Assembly: GCA_016930515.1 (NCBI GenBank)
Contig: JAFGGO010000021.1
Location: 1 to 41,102, forward strand
DNA from: Promethearchaeota archaeon
Lineage (GTDB): Archaea; Asgardarchaeota; Lokiarchaeia; Sigyniarchaeales; SOKP01
DNA length: 41,102 bases
Direction: 5' to 3'
Part shown: positions 25,583 to 34,578 of the stretch, piece after piece
How positions within the stretch are numbered: the first letter of the stretch is position 1
How the letters are laid out: every line of letters begins with the position of its first letter
Program-made: the position numbers and the translations under genes
The notes under the pieces: generated by a model
The model's database searches: none
Told to the model about the DNA's origin: nothing
Seen by the model: the letters and a program-made list of their open reading frames with translations, nothing else

Positions 25583-25885
25583 TTATTTTTTAAATAATTT
25601 CTGAATGAATTCATTCTCGGTTATATCTTCTGAAAAGATTATCTTTAGAGTCTTATGAACGGATTTTATTCCAGAAAGAATTTGAATGTGATTTATGGGA
25701 ATGTTTAGTTTTTTCTTTAGAAATTTTAACAATTCGTAGTTGGCTTTATTTTGTTCTGCTTTTGATCGAACGGAAATCTTCACAATTTCATCGTTTATTG
25801 CAATACCTTCTTTTTTTGAGTTTGGTTTTACCTTTACATGTAAGATAAATGTATTATTAGATGCTTTTTCAAGGAAATCAGGCAC
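25583..25885 (-). CDS. DUF167 / UPF0235 (YggU) family protein
   Basis: 100 residues from GTG at 25885. A strong Shine-Dalgarno GGAGGAG about 11 bases upstream supports this start. The sequence holds the family core: LHVKVKPNSKK at the start, then VRSKAEQNKANYELLKFLKKKL, and IQILSGIKSVHKTLKI. This small alpha/beta family is found in all domains, and its function is unknown. It starts 20 bases after the TFS stop and is probably co-transcribed with it. The stop is seven bases from the end of the convergent RecJ-like gene. Confidence 0.9.
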   Translation of the reverse strand: MPDFLEKASNNTFILHVKVKPNSKKEGIAINDEIVKISVRSKAEQNKANYELLKFLKKKLNIPINHIQILSGIKSVHKTLKIIFSEDITENEFIQKLFKK

Positions 25886-25904
25886 GAAAGAAAAATCTCC
25901 TCCT

Positions 25905-26270
25905 TTAAGATCCGATCTTGATCATCTTGCCACATTTCAAGCAAATTATGAAGTGCGTCATTCCCTCGTCCGCTCTTCTGGTCTGTCTGGTTTCGAGCTG
26001 GGCCTTATCGTAACCACAACGACGGCATCTGAAGTTTTTTATAGTAGATTTCAAGTTTTTTTCCTTCCAATCCATTATTTCGATAGTACTAGTAACTTCT
26101 TCGTTTAATGAATGCTCGATCGTGGTTTTCAATTTGTAGGACTCGTTTTCATCGTCATCAATGGACTTTATTGCCCCACACTTGCATTTCAATACTCTTC
26201 TTGCTCCAATTCCCTGTCCCGTGGTGGAAGGAAGCATCAATCCGCCACATTCGTCGCAAAATTCCACCAT
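25905..26270 (-). CDS. tfs: Transcription factor S (TFS/TFIIS-like, RPB9-related)
   Basis: 121 residues from ATG at 26270. The N-terminal zinc ribbon uses C5, C8, C29 and C31; the C-terminal ribbon uses C82, C85, C110 and C113. Between the second pair of Cys lies QTRRADEGMT with the acidic tip D101-E102, which reaches the polymerase active site and stimulates RNA cleavage in backtracked complexes. Most archaeal TFS proteins have Ser where this one has Arg99 (TRSADE). The acidic pair is intact, so cleavage activity is expected. It is the first gene of a probable pair with DUF167. Confidence 0.95.
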   Translation of the reverse strand: MVEFCDECGGLMLPSTTGQGIGARRVLKCKCGAIKSIDDDENESYKLKTTIEHSLNEEVTSTIEIMDWKEKNLKSTIKNFRCRRCGYDKAQLETRQTRRADEGMTHFIICLKCGKMIKIGS

Positions 26271-26338
26271 GTTAAGTTATTAATCAGGCTATTCTAAAAT
26301 AATATAAACCGTCTTTCAACAAAAATCTATCCTTGTGA

Positions 26339-27307
26339 TTAAAATTTAAGTCCAAAAATTAGTGCACAAAATAGGACGCCTGCTATTAAATCCGCAGTTG
26401 TTCCTGGATTTAGTTTTCCTTTGCATTCTTGAAGCTCGAGATCAAGTTTTTTTGTGAGCTTCAGCCCTTCTTTTGAAAGAATCCCTCCTTTTTCTAGAAT
26501 TTCAGACGCTTTCTCCGAAAGATTTTGCGCTGCTTCAATCCCTGTTTTTCTTATAACGAGCGAATCGTTATGTTTTGATAATATTTTCAAGTATGTGTGG
26601 ACGGTGGTAATGTTTACATCATTTGTTCTATTAAATTCTGCAACATAATACGGAAAACCTTCCTTTAGAATGATTTCGAATCCCGATGAATATTCGCTTG
26701 CAATTAAATCGCGCTCTCTGGAATACATGAAAATCTCCTTTAAAGTAACATTGTTTTCCTCAAGTTCTTTAATGGAATTCTGATTGTTTAGGTCGTAATG
26801 CTCGCTTGTGCCAAGCCCGCCGGGCTCGCAAGTATTTATTGCTTCGTACAATAGGATTGTATCTTCCAATGTTGCGCATTCAATAATCTGAGACACAATT
26901 TTTGAAAATTCCTCGATTGATGTGCTATTGGTTTTTATACAGGCGATACAGGCAGCAACAAGAGGTCCCAATATTAGCACGTGACCAAGTAAAACATTTC
27001 CTCCCTTTTGCCATTTCATCATGTGAGTGGTTGCATCCTTAAAGAATGCTCCTAAATGAATTTGACTAAAATCTGTTTTTTCTCCCGATTCCATTATCTT
27101 TTCCACATTCTTACACAGGGTGAAATAAGACGGTACTATTGCCGCAATTCCAGCTAAAAAATGCTCAAAACGAGTCTTAGGAAAGTCTCTCGTGCGATGC
27201 ACGTTTCCAGGTTTAGGGTGTCCTGAGAGCTCAAGTAGACTAGCTAAATTAGCGCACCTGACAACGTCTTCGAAAGAATCGATTGTAATGAAATGCGGTA
27301 TTGACAT
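26339..27307 (-). CDS. CitG/MdcB superfamily protein (triphosphoribosyl-dephospho-CoA synthase-like)
   Basis: 322 residues from ATG at 27307 (an upstream in-frame TTG is less likely). Family motifs seen are ELSGHPKPGNVHRTRDF near the start, GGNVLLGHVLILGPL in the middle, and NTCEPGGLGTSEHYD followed by a C-terminal NPGTTADLIAG. In bacteria CitG makes the citrate lyase prosthetic-group precursor from ATP and dephospho-CoA. Archaea carry a related family without citrate lyase, so the substrate here is probably a different nucleotide or phosphoribosyl compound. It lies on the same strand 48 bases downstream of eL22. Confidence 0.85.
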   Translation of the reverse strand: MSIPHFITIDSFEDVVRCANLASLLELSGHPKPGNVHRTRDFPKTRFEHFLAGIAAIVPSYFTLCKNVEKIMESGEKTDFSQIHLGAFFKDATTHMMKWQKGGNVLLGHVLILGPLVAACIACIKTNSTSIEEFSKIVSQIIECATLEDTILLYEAINTCEPGGLGTSEHYDLNNQNSIKELEENNVTLKEIFMYSRERDLIASEYSSGFEIILKEGFPYYVAEFNRTNDVNITTVHTYLKILSKHNDSLVIRKTGIEAAQNLSEKASEILEKGGILSKEGLKLTKKLDLELQECKGKLNPGTTADLIAGVLFCALIFGLKF

Positions 27308-27355
27308 GATTAAATGTAAGGGCCGCAAATATATAAGTAGTAGGCTCGTGGTGAG

Positions 27356-27667
27356 CTAATAATAGGATAATTCGATGTTCTTTTTTTCCTTGACGATATA
27401 TCCATCTTTATCTGGATTCGTAATGGATATGGCTCGAAAATCGTTATTAATGCCTTTTTTATGCAAGAATTTTTTAATTCTTAATTTAACAGCTCTTTTT
27501 GATAAACTTCCTGGCATCGAAATATCTATATTATTCCCATTGAGCGTAATTTTCAGCTGTGGTAAATTTTCAGCTAAAAATCTCGATAAATCCTCTATTA
27601 ATTGAGCACTTTTGAAACCCAACTCCTTGGCGTCGATTAAAATTGGTTTAGTTGCTTTACTCATCAT
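27356..27667 (-). CDS. rpl22e: Eukaryote-type ribosomal protein eL22
   Basis: 103 residues from ATG at 27667 (a second ATG follows directly). The match to eukaryotic L22e is in pattern: an N-terminal strand PILIDAKEL, the helix QLIEDLSRFLAENL, the strands LKITLNGNNIDISMPG, then SLSKRAVKLRIKKFLHKKGI, corresponding to the SKRYLKYLTKKYLKKN helix of human L22, followed by DFRAISITNPDKDGYIV. eL22 is a large-subunit protein of eukaryotes and has been reported in Lokiarchaeota but not in most archaea. The acidic tail of the animal protein is absent. It is a useful marker that the host is an Asgard archaeon. Confidence 0.8.
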   Translation of the reverse strand: MMSKATKPILIDAKELGFKSAQLIEDLSRFLAENLPQLKITLNGNNIDISMPGSLSKRAVKLRIKKFLHKKGINNDFRAISITNPDKDGYIVKEKKNIELSYY

Positions 27668-27819
27668 TAATCACAAAGTAAAAAATAGTTGTTGTTATAA
27701 ATTTTTTATGGTTTTCATAACAATGAATTTACACATAGAATCCTCAATAAATCAGAATTAATTCCAATGCTTCGAGATAGATTTTTTTGTAATGTCTAAT
27801 ACTTTGATAATGTATATCA

Positions 27820-27826
27820 AGGTGAT
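27820..27826 (+). promoter_or_regulatory. Strong ribosome binding site of the RuBisCO gene
   Basis: AGGTGAT lies six bases before the ATG at 27833 and matches the archaeal anti-Shine-Dalgarno over seven bases. Most genes in the window have weaker or no such sites, so this one suggests high expression and fixes the start. Confidence 0.75.
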
Positions 27827-27832
27827 CAAAAA

Positions 27833-29110
27833 ATGGTTGATTATGTGAATCTAGGCTATAGTCCAACTAAAAAGGACCTTGTGGCAATGTACTATGTTGA
27901 AAAAGCGCCAGAATGTAGGAATCTAGAACATGCTTGCGAGGAAATCGCAAAAGAAAGCTCGATTGGAACGTGGACGGACATTTCAACAATGTCGGCAGAT
28001 ATTGCAGAAAAATTAAAACCATCGGCTTACGAAATCGATTCCAATAACAATATCATAAAAATTGCTTATCCACAAGAGCTTTTTGAAGCGGATAACATGT
28101 CACAAATATTAAGTGCCGTTGCAGGGAACATTTTTGGAATGAAAATAATAAATAAATTACGCTTATTAGATATTTCCTTTCCTAAAGATATCGTAGAATC
28201 CTACGAAGGACCTTCGTTTGGAATTGAAGGAATTCGCAAGCTTACTAAAATTAAGGATCGCCCTCTTTTAGGTACCATCGTCAAACCTAAAGTAGGGTTG
28301 AACGAAACGGAACACGCAAGAGTATGTGGGGAAGCTTGGAGTGGGGGTTTAGACATCGTCAAGGACGATGAAAACCTAACGAGCATGAGTTTTAACAAGT
28401 TCCAAAAAAGAATCGAGGAGACCCTTAGAGTAAGGGATAGAGTTGAAAACGAGATGGGGGAAAAAAAGATTTATATGCCCAACATTACCGCTAAAGTGAG
28501 CGTTATGAAAAAAAGGGCTGACATCGTAATTGAAAACGGAGGAGAATATGTGATGGTCGATATTGTCACTGTCGGTTTTTCTGCACTCCAAGAAATGCGT
28601 GATTACTTAGGATCAAAAAAAGTGGTAATTCACGCTCATCGAGCTATGCATGCTGCGTTTACAAGGGATAAAACCCATGGAATGACGATGTTAACCTTGG
28701 CAAAAACAATGAGATTAATTGGAATGGATCAATTACACACGGGAACTGTTGTGGGAAAGATGGAGGGTGATCAAAAGGAAGTTGTGGAGATGAACGATGT
28801 CATCACAAAACAAAAGATTAAAGGAAACGGTTTAACAACACTCGATCAAGATTGGGGATCGCTCAAGCCCGTCTTACCTGTAGCTTCTGGTGGACTTAGC
28901 CCACTTCACATCCCTGATCTGATTAAAATTCTTGGAAAAAACATGGTGTACCAATTTGGTGGTGGTTGTCACGGGCATCCCGATGGAACGAAAGCAGGAG
29001 CAAGCGCAATCCGGCAGGCAATAGAATCTGTCTTAGACGGACTTGAATTGAGCGAGGGAGCCAAAACAAAGGTTGAACTCCGCAAGGCAATCGAAAAATG
29101 GGGGAATTAA
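27833..29110 (+). CDS. rbcL: Ribulose-1,5-bisphosphate carboxylase, form III large subunit
   Basis: 425 residues from ATG at 27833, the archaeal form III length. Catalytic positions are all present: K151/K153 in GTIVKPK, the carbamylated Lys and metal ligands K177, D179 and E180 in DIVKDDENL, H269-R270 in HAHRAMHAA, H302 and loop 6 K309 in LHTGTVVGKM, and the phosphate-binding ASGGLSP and QFGGGCHGHP. An active enzyme is expected. Form III RuBisCOs use ribulose bisphosphate made from AMP by AMP phosphorylase and R15P isomerase. The isomerase homologue is the next gene, converging with ten bases between stops. No phosphoribulokinase or small subunit is present. Confidence 0.96.
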   Translation: MVDYVNLGYSPTKKDLVAMYYVEKAPECRNLEHACEEIAKESSIGTWTDISTMSADIAEKLKPSAYEIDSNNNIIKIAYPQELFEADNMSQILSAVAGNIFGMKIINKLRLLDISFPKDIVESYEGPSFGIEGIRKLTKIKDRPLLGTIVKPKVGLNETEHARVCGEAWSGGLDIVKDDENLTSMSFNKFQKRIEETLRVRDRVENEMGEKKIYMPNITAKVSVMKKRADIVIENGGEYVMVDIVTVGFSALQEMRDYLGSKKVVIHAHRAMHAAFTRDKTHGMTMLTLAKTMRLIGMDQLHTGTVVGKMEGDQKEVVEMNDVITKQKIKGNGLTTLDQDWGSLKPVLPVASGGLSPLHIPDLIKILGKNMVYQFGGGCHGHPDGTKAGASAIRQAIESVLDGLELSEGAKTKVELRKAIEKWGN

Positions 29111-29120
29111 TTCCCTGATT

Positions 29121-30080
29121 TTACCTTTCTATCAGTTCTGGATAAAATTTTTCGAAATAATTTTGGACGTGACTCGAGGCAAATATCCCTGCTTCCGTGA
29201 TCAATCCATCTATGTATCTCCTACTCACGGTTTCGAAGGCAGGATTTAAAATGGTCAATTTATCGTGTTTATCTTCCCAAACTTCGTTAGGATCTCGCAT
29301 TTCTATTTGTTCTAGAATGCCAAACGATGTTTTGGGATTATATTTTAAAAGCGGTGATGCCACGTAAAACGGCACGTGCTCTTCGTGAGCAACAAGAGCT
29401 AATAATCTTGAGCCAATTTTATTTAATACTGTTCCTTCAGATGTGATACTATCTGCTCCAATTATGATCATGTTCACATTATAGGTACTCACCGCCCATC
29501 TCATGGCACTATCGACCACATGTATCACTTCAATACCTGCGTTCAACAATTCTTGCGCAGTTCTTCTTCCTTGTAATTTTGGTTGTGTCTCTGTGTTTAT
29601 CACTTTAAAATTATCTTTACCCTGTCTTTTTGCTTCGAGTAGTATTGCCGTGACCAAGGACGAATGACAGTGAGTCATGACCACAAATTCGGCGTTTCCA
29701 CTTATCCAAGGAATCCTTCGGGCCCCAATTTCGGCTATTTTCTTTCGAGAATTAATGAGCATATTATGGTATTGTGACTTGAAAGTATCAATATTAGTAA
29801 AAACATCATCAACGCATATATTATCCATGCATTGTCTAAATTTGTTCATGACGAAGTTCAATCCATTTCTCATGGCGGGCTCAGTGGCTCTAGAATCTGC
29901 CAAAATGTTCTTTGCGTAATTTAACTTGTCGTAACAATCTTTAATATCGCTGCATTTCAATCGCTTTGCGTAATTGTTTAAAAACTCAATTGCACTAAGG
30001 GCTACATTTGTTGCTCCTTGAATTTCAAGAGAAATTATTTTTTTGATATCTTTTTTTAATTGATCCATGTTTATGACCAT
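29121..30080 (-). CDS. Ribose-1,5-bisphosphate isomerase (aIF2B/eIF2B-alpha family)
   Basis: 319 residues from ATG at 30080 (a second ATG is four codons in). The fold is of the eIF2B-alpha/methylthioribose-phosphate isomerase family: VMTHCHSSLVTAIL with C138 and IIIGADSITSEG with D210. These correspond to the catalytic Cys133 and Asp202 of the Thermococcus R15P isomerase. The enzyme converts ribose-1,5-bisphosphate to ribulose-1,5-bisphosphate. It lies tail-to-tail with form III RuBisCO, its downstream partner in AMP salvage, which makes this reading much more likely than a translation factor. Confidence 0.88.
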   Translation of the reverse strand: MVINMDQLKKDIKKIISLEIQGATNVALSAIEFLNNYAKRLKCSDIKDCYDKLNYAKNILADSRATEPAMRNGLNFVMNKFRQCMDNICVDDVFTNIDTFKSQYHNMLINSRKKIAEIGARRIPWISGNAEFVVMTHCHSSLVTAILLEAKRQGKDNFKVINTETQPKLQGRRTAQELLNAGIEVIHVVDSAMRWAVSTYNVNMIIIGADSITSEGTVLNKIGSRLLALVAHEEHVPFYVASPLLKYNPKTSFGILEQIEMRDPNEVWEDKHDKLTILNPAFETVSRRYIDGLITEAGIFASSHVQNYFEKFYPELIER

Positions 30081-30126
30081 TCATGCATATATTAATGTAA
30101 TTAATGAAACTACGAAAATATAAAAT

Positions 30127-30333
30127 TTAACCTTCTTGATGTGAATTCTTTATATCATTCGATTTTTTCTTCATTTCTTCTTCGTAATCTTTTGAATCAA
30201 CGATAACATGGAACTTTCCAATATATTTGCATTCTCGGCATTCGTACATGTCTGGAGCAAGCCAACCACTAACATTAGTAGCGGCTTTTAAGGTAGGTTT
30301 CATGCATTTTGGACAAAGTCTAATTTTTACCAC
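30127..30333 (-). CDS. Small archaeal zinc-ribbon protein
   Basis: 68 residues from GTG at 30333; no in-frame ATG is near. One zinc ribbon is visible, with RLCPKCMKPTLKAATNVSGW, then LAPDMYECRECKYIGK, followed by an acidic strand VIVDSKD and a Lys-rich tail. The block VSGWLAPDxYxCxECxYxG is a pattern I recall from conserved archaeal zinc-ribbon proteins of unknown role. It starts upstream of the R15P isomerase gene on the same strand, 47 bases apart, and may share its transcript. Confidence 0.78.
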   Translation of the reverse strand: MVKIRLCPKCMKPTLKAATNVSGWLAPDMYECRECKYIGKFHVIVDSKDYEEEMKKKSNDIKNSHQEG

Positions 30334-30698
30334 TCATGCTCACGTGAAAATTGTGTATTATACTTAAGTGAAATAATGAGATTTATTATTTTTTTCGAGT
30401 TGATCAAAATAATCATGAGCAATTTAAATGAAATATAAGGTATTAAGGGTTATAATATATCGAATCTGTATGGGAAATGGATTGATTCATTATAAAGCGA
30501 AGGATAAGTCTTTTTTAACCGATTAAGATTTTTTTTTAAAACTCTGCAAATAAAACTTTCATTAAAAGTGGTATTTGGACAATTTTGAGCTATGTAGAGT
30601 TAACAAAAATTTATATAGAATCAACAATTATTATGTTGTAACAACAATCAATTTTATTTAAACCTATTCTTGTTGTTTTTAAAAAAAAACTGATCATC
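30334..30698 (+). promoter_or_regulatory. Spacer with TATA box and repeated TGTTG/CAACA half-sites before radical SAM gene
   Basis: ATTTATATAG at 30608-30617 is a good TATA candidate, placing transcription near 30640. Across it lie CAACA (30622), TGTTG (30634), CAACA (30642) and TGTTG (30671); the middle two form the palindrome TGTTGTAACAACA at 30634-30646. The palindrome would cover the start of transcription, a typical place for a repressor in archaea. The remaining 270 bases upstream are AT-rich with nothing recognised. Confidence 0.45.
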
Positions 30699-32285
30699 AT
30701 GAAAATATTATATGTCAACCCCTCCCGTATCGCATCCGGTCTCGATGCATTTATAAAGGGCCCTCCTTTAAGCTTAATATCAATAGCAGCAATGGTCCCT
30801 GAACATGACGCCCGTTTATTCGATTTTAAAGTCGAAAAATTTCACGAAAATCGTTTTAGGAATATTTTAAGACGAACAGATGTTGTAGCGATTACTTCCA
30901 TGACGCCTCAAATTCATTCGGCAATAGATGTTGCTCGAATGGCAAAAGAAGAGGGTTGTAAAACCATCATGGGAGGATATCACCCGACATTAGCTCCAGA
31001 TTATGTAATTAAAAATCCCGATGTTGATTTTGTAATACGAAACGAGGGAGAACAAACATTCAAGGAGTTAATCAATTTTCTTGATACATCCCAAAATAAC
31101 CAAAAACTAAAAACAATAGACGGAATTTCTTACAAAAATTCTAATAATAATATAATTCACAACAAAGATCGATTCTTAGAAAAGGATCTAGATAAATATC
31201 CCTTGCCTTTGCGCGAACTCTTAAAAAGCAAGAAATATACCAATTGGGGCTTAGTTTGGGACTTGATCGAGACTTCTAGAGGGTGCCCACATAATTGTAC
31301 TTTTTGCTGTATTACTAAGATGTGGGACGATCCTTCTCAAGTGAGGAGATATAGGGCTAAAAGCACCAAAAGAATAATGCAGGAAGTATATAGTGTTAGC
31401 TCGAAAAATAAACTGATTTTTTTTTGCGACGATAATTTCACAATAAATGTAAAGCGTACTAAAAAAATATTAGAAACCTTGATAAGGTCGGGCATGCCAA
31501 ATAAAAGGGGATTTTTTTGCCAATCCCGAGTAGATACCTTATATCACAATCAAGATTTAATACCTTTAATGGCAAAAGCGGGATTTAGGCAGGTTTTTCT
31601 CGGCATAGAATCCATCCACCAACAAAGTTTAGATGCCATGAATAAGAAAAACACCACCCCCGATATGGTGAGATTTGTGGTTCAAAAATTACACGATCAT
31701 GGGATCTCGATTTTTGCTGGAATCGTGCTCGGTTTTCCAGGAGAGACCAAGAGAATGGTCAGACAGACCATTCAATATGCAAAAGAGCTCAAGCCTACGA
31801 TTGCTCAATTTACGCCGATCACGGCGTTTCCAGGAACAAATTTCTACAACGAGATGAGGAATGAGGGAAAAATAACAAGTAATAACTTCAAAAATTACGA
31901 TTTGTTCCATCCGATGATGATGACTGACCAATTATCTACCATGGACTTATATAAATTGGTCCTCGAGGCCTATGCCGCTTATTTTTTAGATGGAGATTGG
32001 TTAAAAACTCAAGCAAAGAACTTTTTAAACCCGTTTTCAAAATTTAATTGGGGTCCATCGTTGATTCAAATGATAAAAACGGTAAAAGACGCTTATGGGA
32101 TGTTTCAAACTCAAGGAATCGCAAGAAAACACATTTCAGACGAGTTAAAACAAATAACCCGCGAATTTAAAACTAAAACCAAAAATGAAAGTTCCAATAC
32201 AATCATCATGGAAACCTCTAAGCAAATCGAGTTGGATCTTAACGCTTTAATTCCTGTTCAAAAAGAAGCGATTGTAAAGGATTAA
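30699..32285 (+). CDS. B12-binding-type radical SAM protein
   Basis: 528 residues from ATG at 30699. The N-terminal Rossmann domain (1-130) has the cobalamin-binding-type pattern MGGYHPTLAPDYVIKNPDVD and FVIRNEGEQTF. The radical SAM domain begins with ETSRGCPHNCTFC, with C196, C200 and C203 in the CX3CX2C arrangement that holds the 4Fe-4S cluster, and continues with GIESIHQQSLDAMNKK and GIVLGFPGET. The C-terminal 120 residues (about 400-528) are helical. Family members perform methylations, ring closures and other difficult reactions on lipids, tetrapyrroles or hopanoids; the substrate here cannot be told. The gene stands alone with its own promoter. Confidence 0.88.
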   Translation: MKILYVNPSRIASGLDAFIKGPPLSLISIAAMVPEHDARLFDFKVEKFHENRFRNILRRTDVVAITSMTPQIHSAIDVARMAKEEGCKTIMGGYHPTLAPDYVIKNPDVDFVIRNEGEQTFKELINFLDTSQNNQKLKTIDGISYKNSNNNIIHNKDRFLEKDLDKYPLPLRELLKSKKYTNWGLVWDLIETSRGCPHNCTFCCITKMWDDPSQVRRYRAKSTKRIMQEVYSVSSKNKLIFFCDDNFTINVKRTKKILETLIRSGMPNKRGFFCQSRVDTLYHNQDLIPLMAKAGFRQVFLGIESIHQQSLDAMNKKNTTPDMVRFVVQKLHDHGISIFAGIVLGFPGETKRMVRQTIQYAKELKPTIAQFTPITAFPGTNFYNEMRNEGKITSNNFKNYDLFHPMMMTDQLSTMDLYKLVLEAYAAYFLDGDWLKTQAKNFLNPFSKFNWGPSLIQMIKTVKDAYGMFQTQGIARKHISDELKQITREFKTKTKNESSNTIIMETSKQIELDLNALIPVQKEAIVKD

Positions 32286-32633
32286 TAATTCCTGAAGTGG
32301 CAGATTTTTATTTTCTTTTTTTATTTATATATAATATCATTTTAAGATTAAGGAATTCGAGAGATACTTTAAACAATTAATTCATTTTTTAATGTTGTTT
32401 TTCTTTCTTTTCAAAGTTTGATGCACTTGAAAATTATCAGAAAAAATTGAGTCTTTATTAACAAGGGCTACTAACCTCCAGAAATACTTCCTGAATTAAA
32501 ATATGAAAAATTTCATACTTTTAGTTATACTGCTTCTTAATTAAAAAATTACTACTCTATAATCATTAATTATTAATCTTAACTCTAATATCACTTATAC
32601 AGAGAAGAGCCATTTTAAAATAAACATAAAGAA
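32286..32633. other. AT-rich intergenic region, nothing recognised
   Basis: About 350 bases between two genes of the same direction. T-tracts just after the radical SAM stop (TTTTCTTTTTTTATTT, about 32311-32326) could end transcription. No tRNA, stable hairpin or coding frame was seen. Confidence 0.4.
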
Positions 32634-34460
32634 ATGAACGATTTAGATTTACAACGAAAAAGCTTACCCGAAGAACCAGGAGTTTATTTTTTTAAAGATG
32701 TAAACCATAAGATCATATATGTGGGTAAAGCGATAAATCTAAAAAAGCGTGTATCGTCGTATTTTTTAAAGACGACTTATAACGATCCTTATTATGAGGA
32801 AAAAATCCAGATGCTTGTAGAAAAGATTTATGAAATAGAATATATAGTCACACAAAACGAAAAAGAAGCTAGCATCCTGGAAAACATTCAAATTAAGAAG
32901 AATCTTCCGTTCTTTAATGTTCAAATGCGAGATTCTAAAACTTATCCTTGGATATGTATTTTCTACTCGGAAGAATTCCCAAGAATTCAAATTATCAGGG
33001 GCCCCGAAAAATATTCTCAGAAAAACGCTTTTCTGGGCCCTTATACCGATAAAAAGGAGATCATGAGGGTACTTCGCGATCTAAGGAAGATCTTTCCCTA
33101 TTGTTCTTGTAAAAAAAAGGTAAAAACAAAGCAAAGACCTTGTCTTTATTACCAGTTAAAATTATGCTCTGGACCGTGTATAGGGGAAATAAGTAGGGAA
33201 AAATATTTGGAAAACGTAACTCAAATTGAGTTGTTTCTAAAGGGGGAAACGGATCTCCTTAAGAAAGAAATCCAGGCGAAAATGAATCTTTCGGCTGAAC
33301 AACAGAACTTCGAAGCGGCTGCTTTTTGGAGAGATAAACTAGAGGCAATCGAACATTCTACTTCAAAGCAAAGCGTTTTATTAAGTGATATTGCCGATAA
33401 GGATATCTTGGGATTTTACACTGATAAACTTCAGAAATATGTCGTGCTTATTGTCATTCACATTCGCGAGGGAAAAATTGTTAGCAAGACTCCCATTACT
33501 CTCGATCTACGGGAAAAAATTGTATTCAAAGACGAGTTATTCTCTTCCTTGCTAGAACAATATTATTTGGATTTAAAATTCTCCTTACCAGATGTGATAG
33601 TCATTCCAAAAATCTATAAAGGTATTGATCTATTACGAGCAGTATTAAAAGATACTAAACAAAACATAGTAGTTAGAACCCCATCAGAAGAAGAAAAGGG
33701 ACTCATGAGGATTGCTGCCAAGAACGCAAGAGTAATGATCGAACAAGAACTTCAAATGGAGGAAATCAGAAAAAAAGAAGGGGAACAAACTGCTAAGGCT
33801 TTAGAATCGGCAAAAGAATTGTTAAACTTGCCAAAAATACCTAGAATTATTGAAGGATTTGACATTTCTAACATAGAAGGAGGCGACGCTACGGGCTCAA
33901 TGGTCTATTTTCTTGAAGGAAAGCCCTATAATAAATATTACCGTCATTTCAAAATTAAATCGAAGTCCACACCTGATGATGTAGCAATGATGAAAGAAGT
34001 TCTTAGAAGGAGATATATCATGCTAATGGAAAACGATTGGGAATTACCCGACTTGATATTAGTAGACGGAGGAAAAGGGCAATTAAACGCTGGTGTTTCG
34101 GTATTAAAAGAACTAGGTCTTGAAATTCCCATTATAGGCCTGGCAAAAAAATTCGAAGAAATATTCTTACCAGGTGAAAAGGACCCAATAATATTACCCA
34201 AAAATTCTTCATTATTAAGAATATTTCAAATGGTACGGGACGAGGCTCATAGATTCGCAGTTCGCTTACATAAAAAACAAAGAATAAAAAGAATCACGAG
34301 ATCTACCTTGGATGATATAAATGGCGTGGGTCCAGTTACAAGAAATAAGCTCTTGAAAAGGTTTGGGAGCGTTGAGGGTGTGAAACAAGCAACAATAGAA
34401 GAATTAACTGAAGTTGTTGGACAAAAATTAGCTCGCCTAATTAAAGAAAATGTAAAATAA
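32634..34460 (+). CDS. uvrC: Excinuclease ABC subunit C
   Basis: 608 residues from ATG at 32634, full length. The GIY-YIG nuclease domain opens with PEEPGVYFFKDVNHKIIYVG and GKAINLKKRVSSYF (about 8-40). A UVR motif with paired helices lies near 210-245. The RNase H-like second nuclease is at about 375-540 (RIIEGFDISNIEGGDATGSM, ILVDGGKGQLNAG, RDEAHRFAVRLH). A helix-hairpin-helix pair ends the protein (INGVGPVTRNKLLKRFGSVE). UvrC cuts DNA on both sides of bulky lesions bound by UvrAB. uvrA and uvrB are not in the window. UvrABC is bacterial in origin and patchy in archaea. Confidence 0.96.
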   Translation: MNDLDLQRKSLPEEPGVYFFKDVNHKIIYVGKAINLKKRVSSYFLKTTYNDPYYEEKIQMLVEKIYEIEYIVTQNEKEASILENIQIKKNLPFFNVQMRDSKTYPWICIFYSEEFPRIQIIRGPEKYSQKNAFLGPYTDKKEIMRVLRDLRKIFPYCSCKKKVKTKQRPCLYYQLKLCSGPCIGEISREKYLENVTQIELFLKGETDLLKKEIQAKMNLSAEQQNFEAAAFWRDKLEAIEHSTSKQSVLLSDIADKDILGFYTDKLQKYVVLIVIHIREGKIVSKTPITLDLREKIVFKDELFSSLLEQYYLDLKFSLPDVIVIPKIYKGIDLLRAVLKDTKQNIVVRTPSEEEKGLMRIAAKNARVMIEQELQMEEIRKKEGEQTAKALESAKELLNLPKIPRIIEGFDISNIEGGDATGSMVYFLEGKPYNKYYRHFKIKSKSTPDDVAMMKEVLRRRYIMLMENDWELPDLILVDGGKGQLNAGVSVLKELGLEIPIIGLAKKFEEIFLPGEKDPIILPKNSSLLRIFQMVRDEAHRFAVRLHKKQRIKRITRSTLDDINGVGPVTRNKLLKRFGSVEGVKQATIEELTEVVGQKLARLIKENVK

Positions 34461-34578
34461 AATAAACGAAGAAAATTTACTATTTTAAAGAAAAATTTCG
34501 TTTCGATTCAAGGAAAGCGATTATGGGAATTATAACTTTTTAATACTATTTAGAGAAATAAATCGCGGAGGAATTAAT

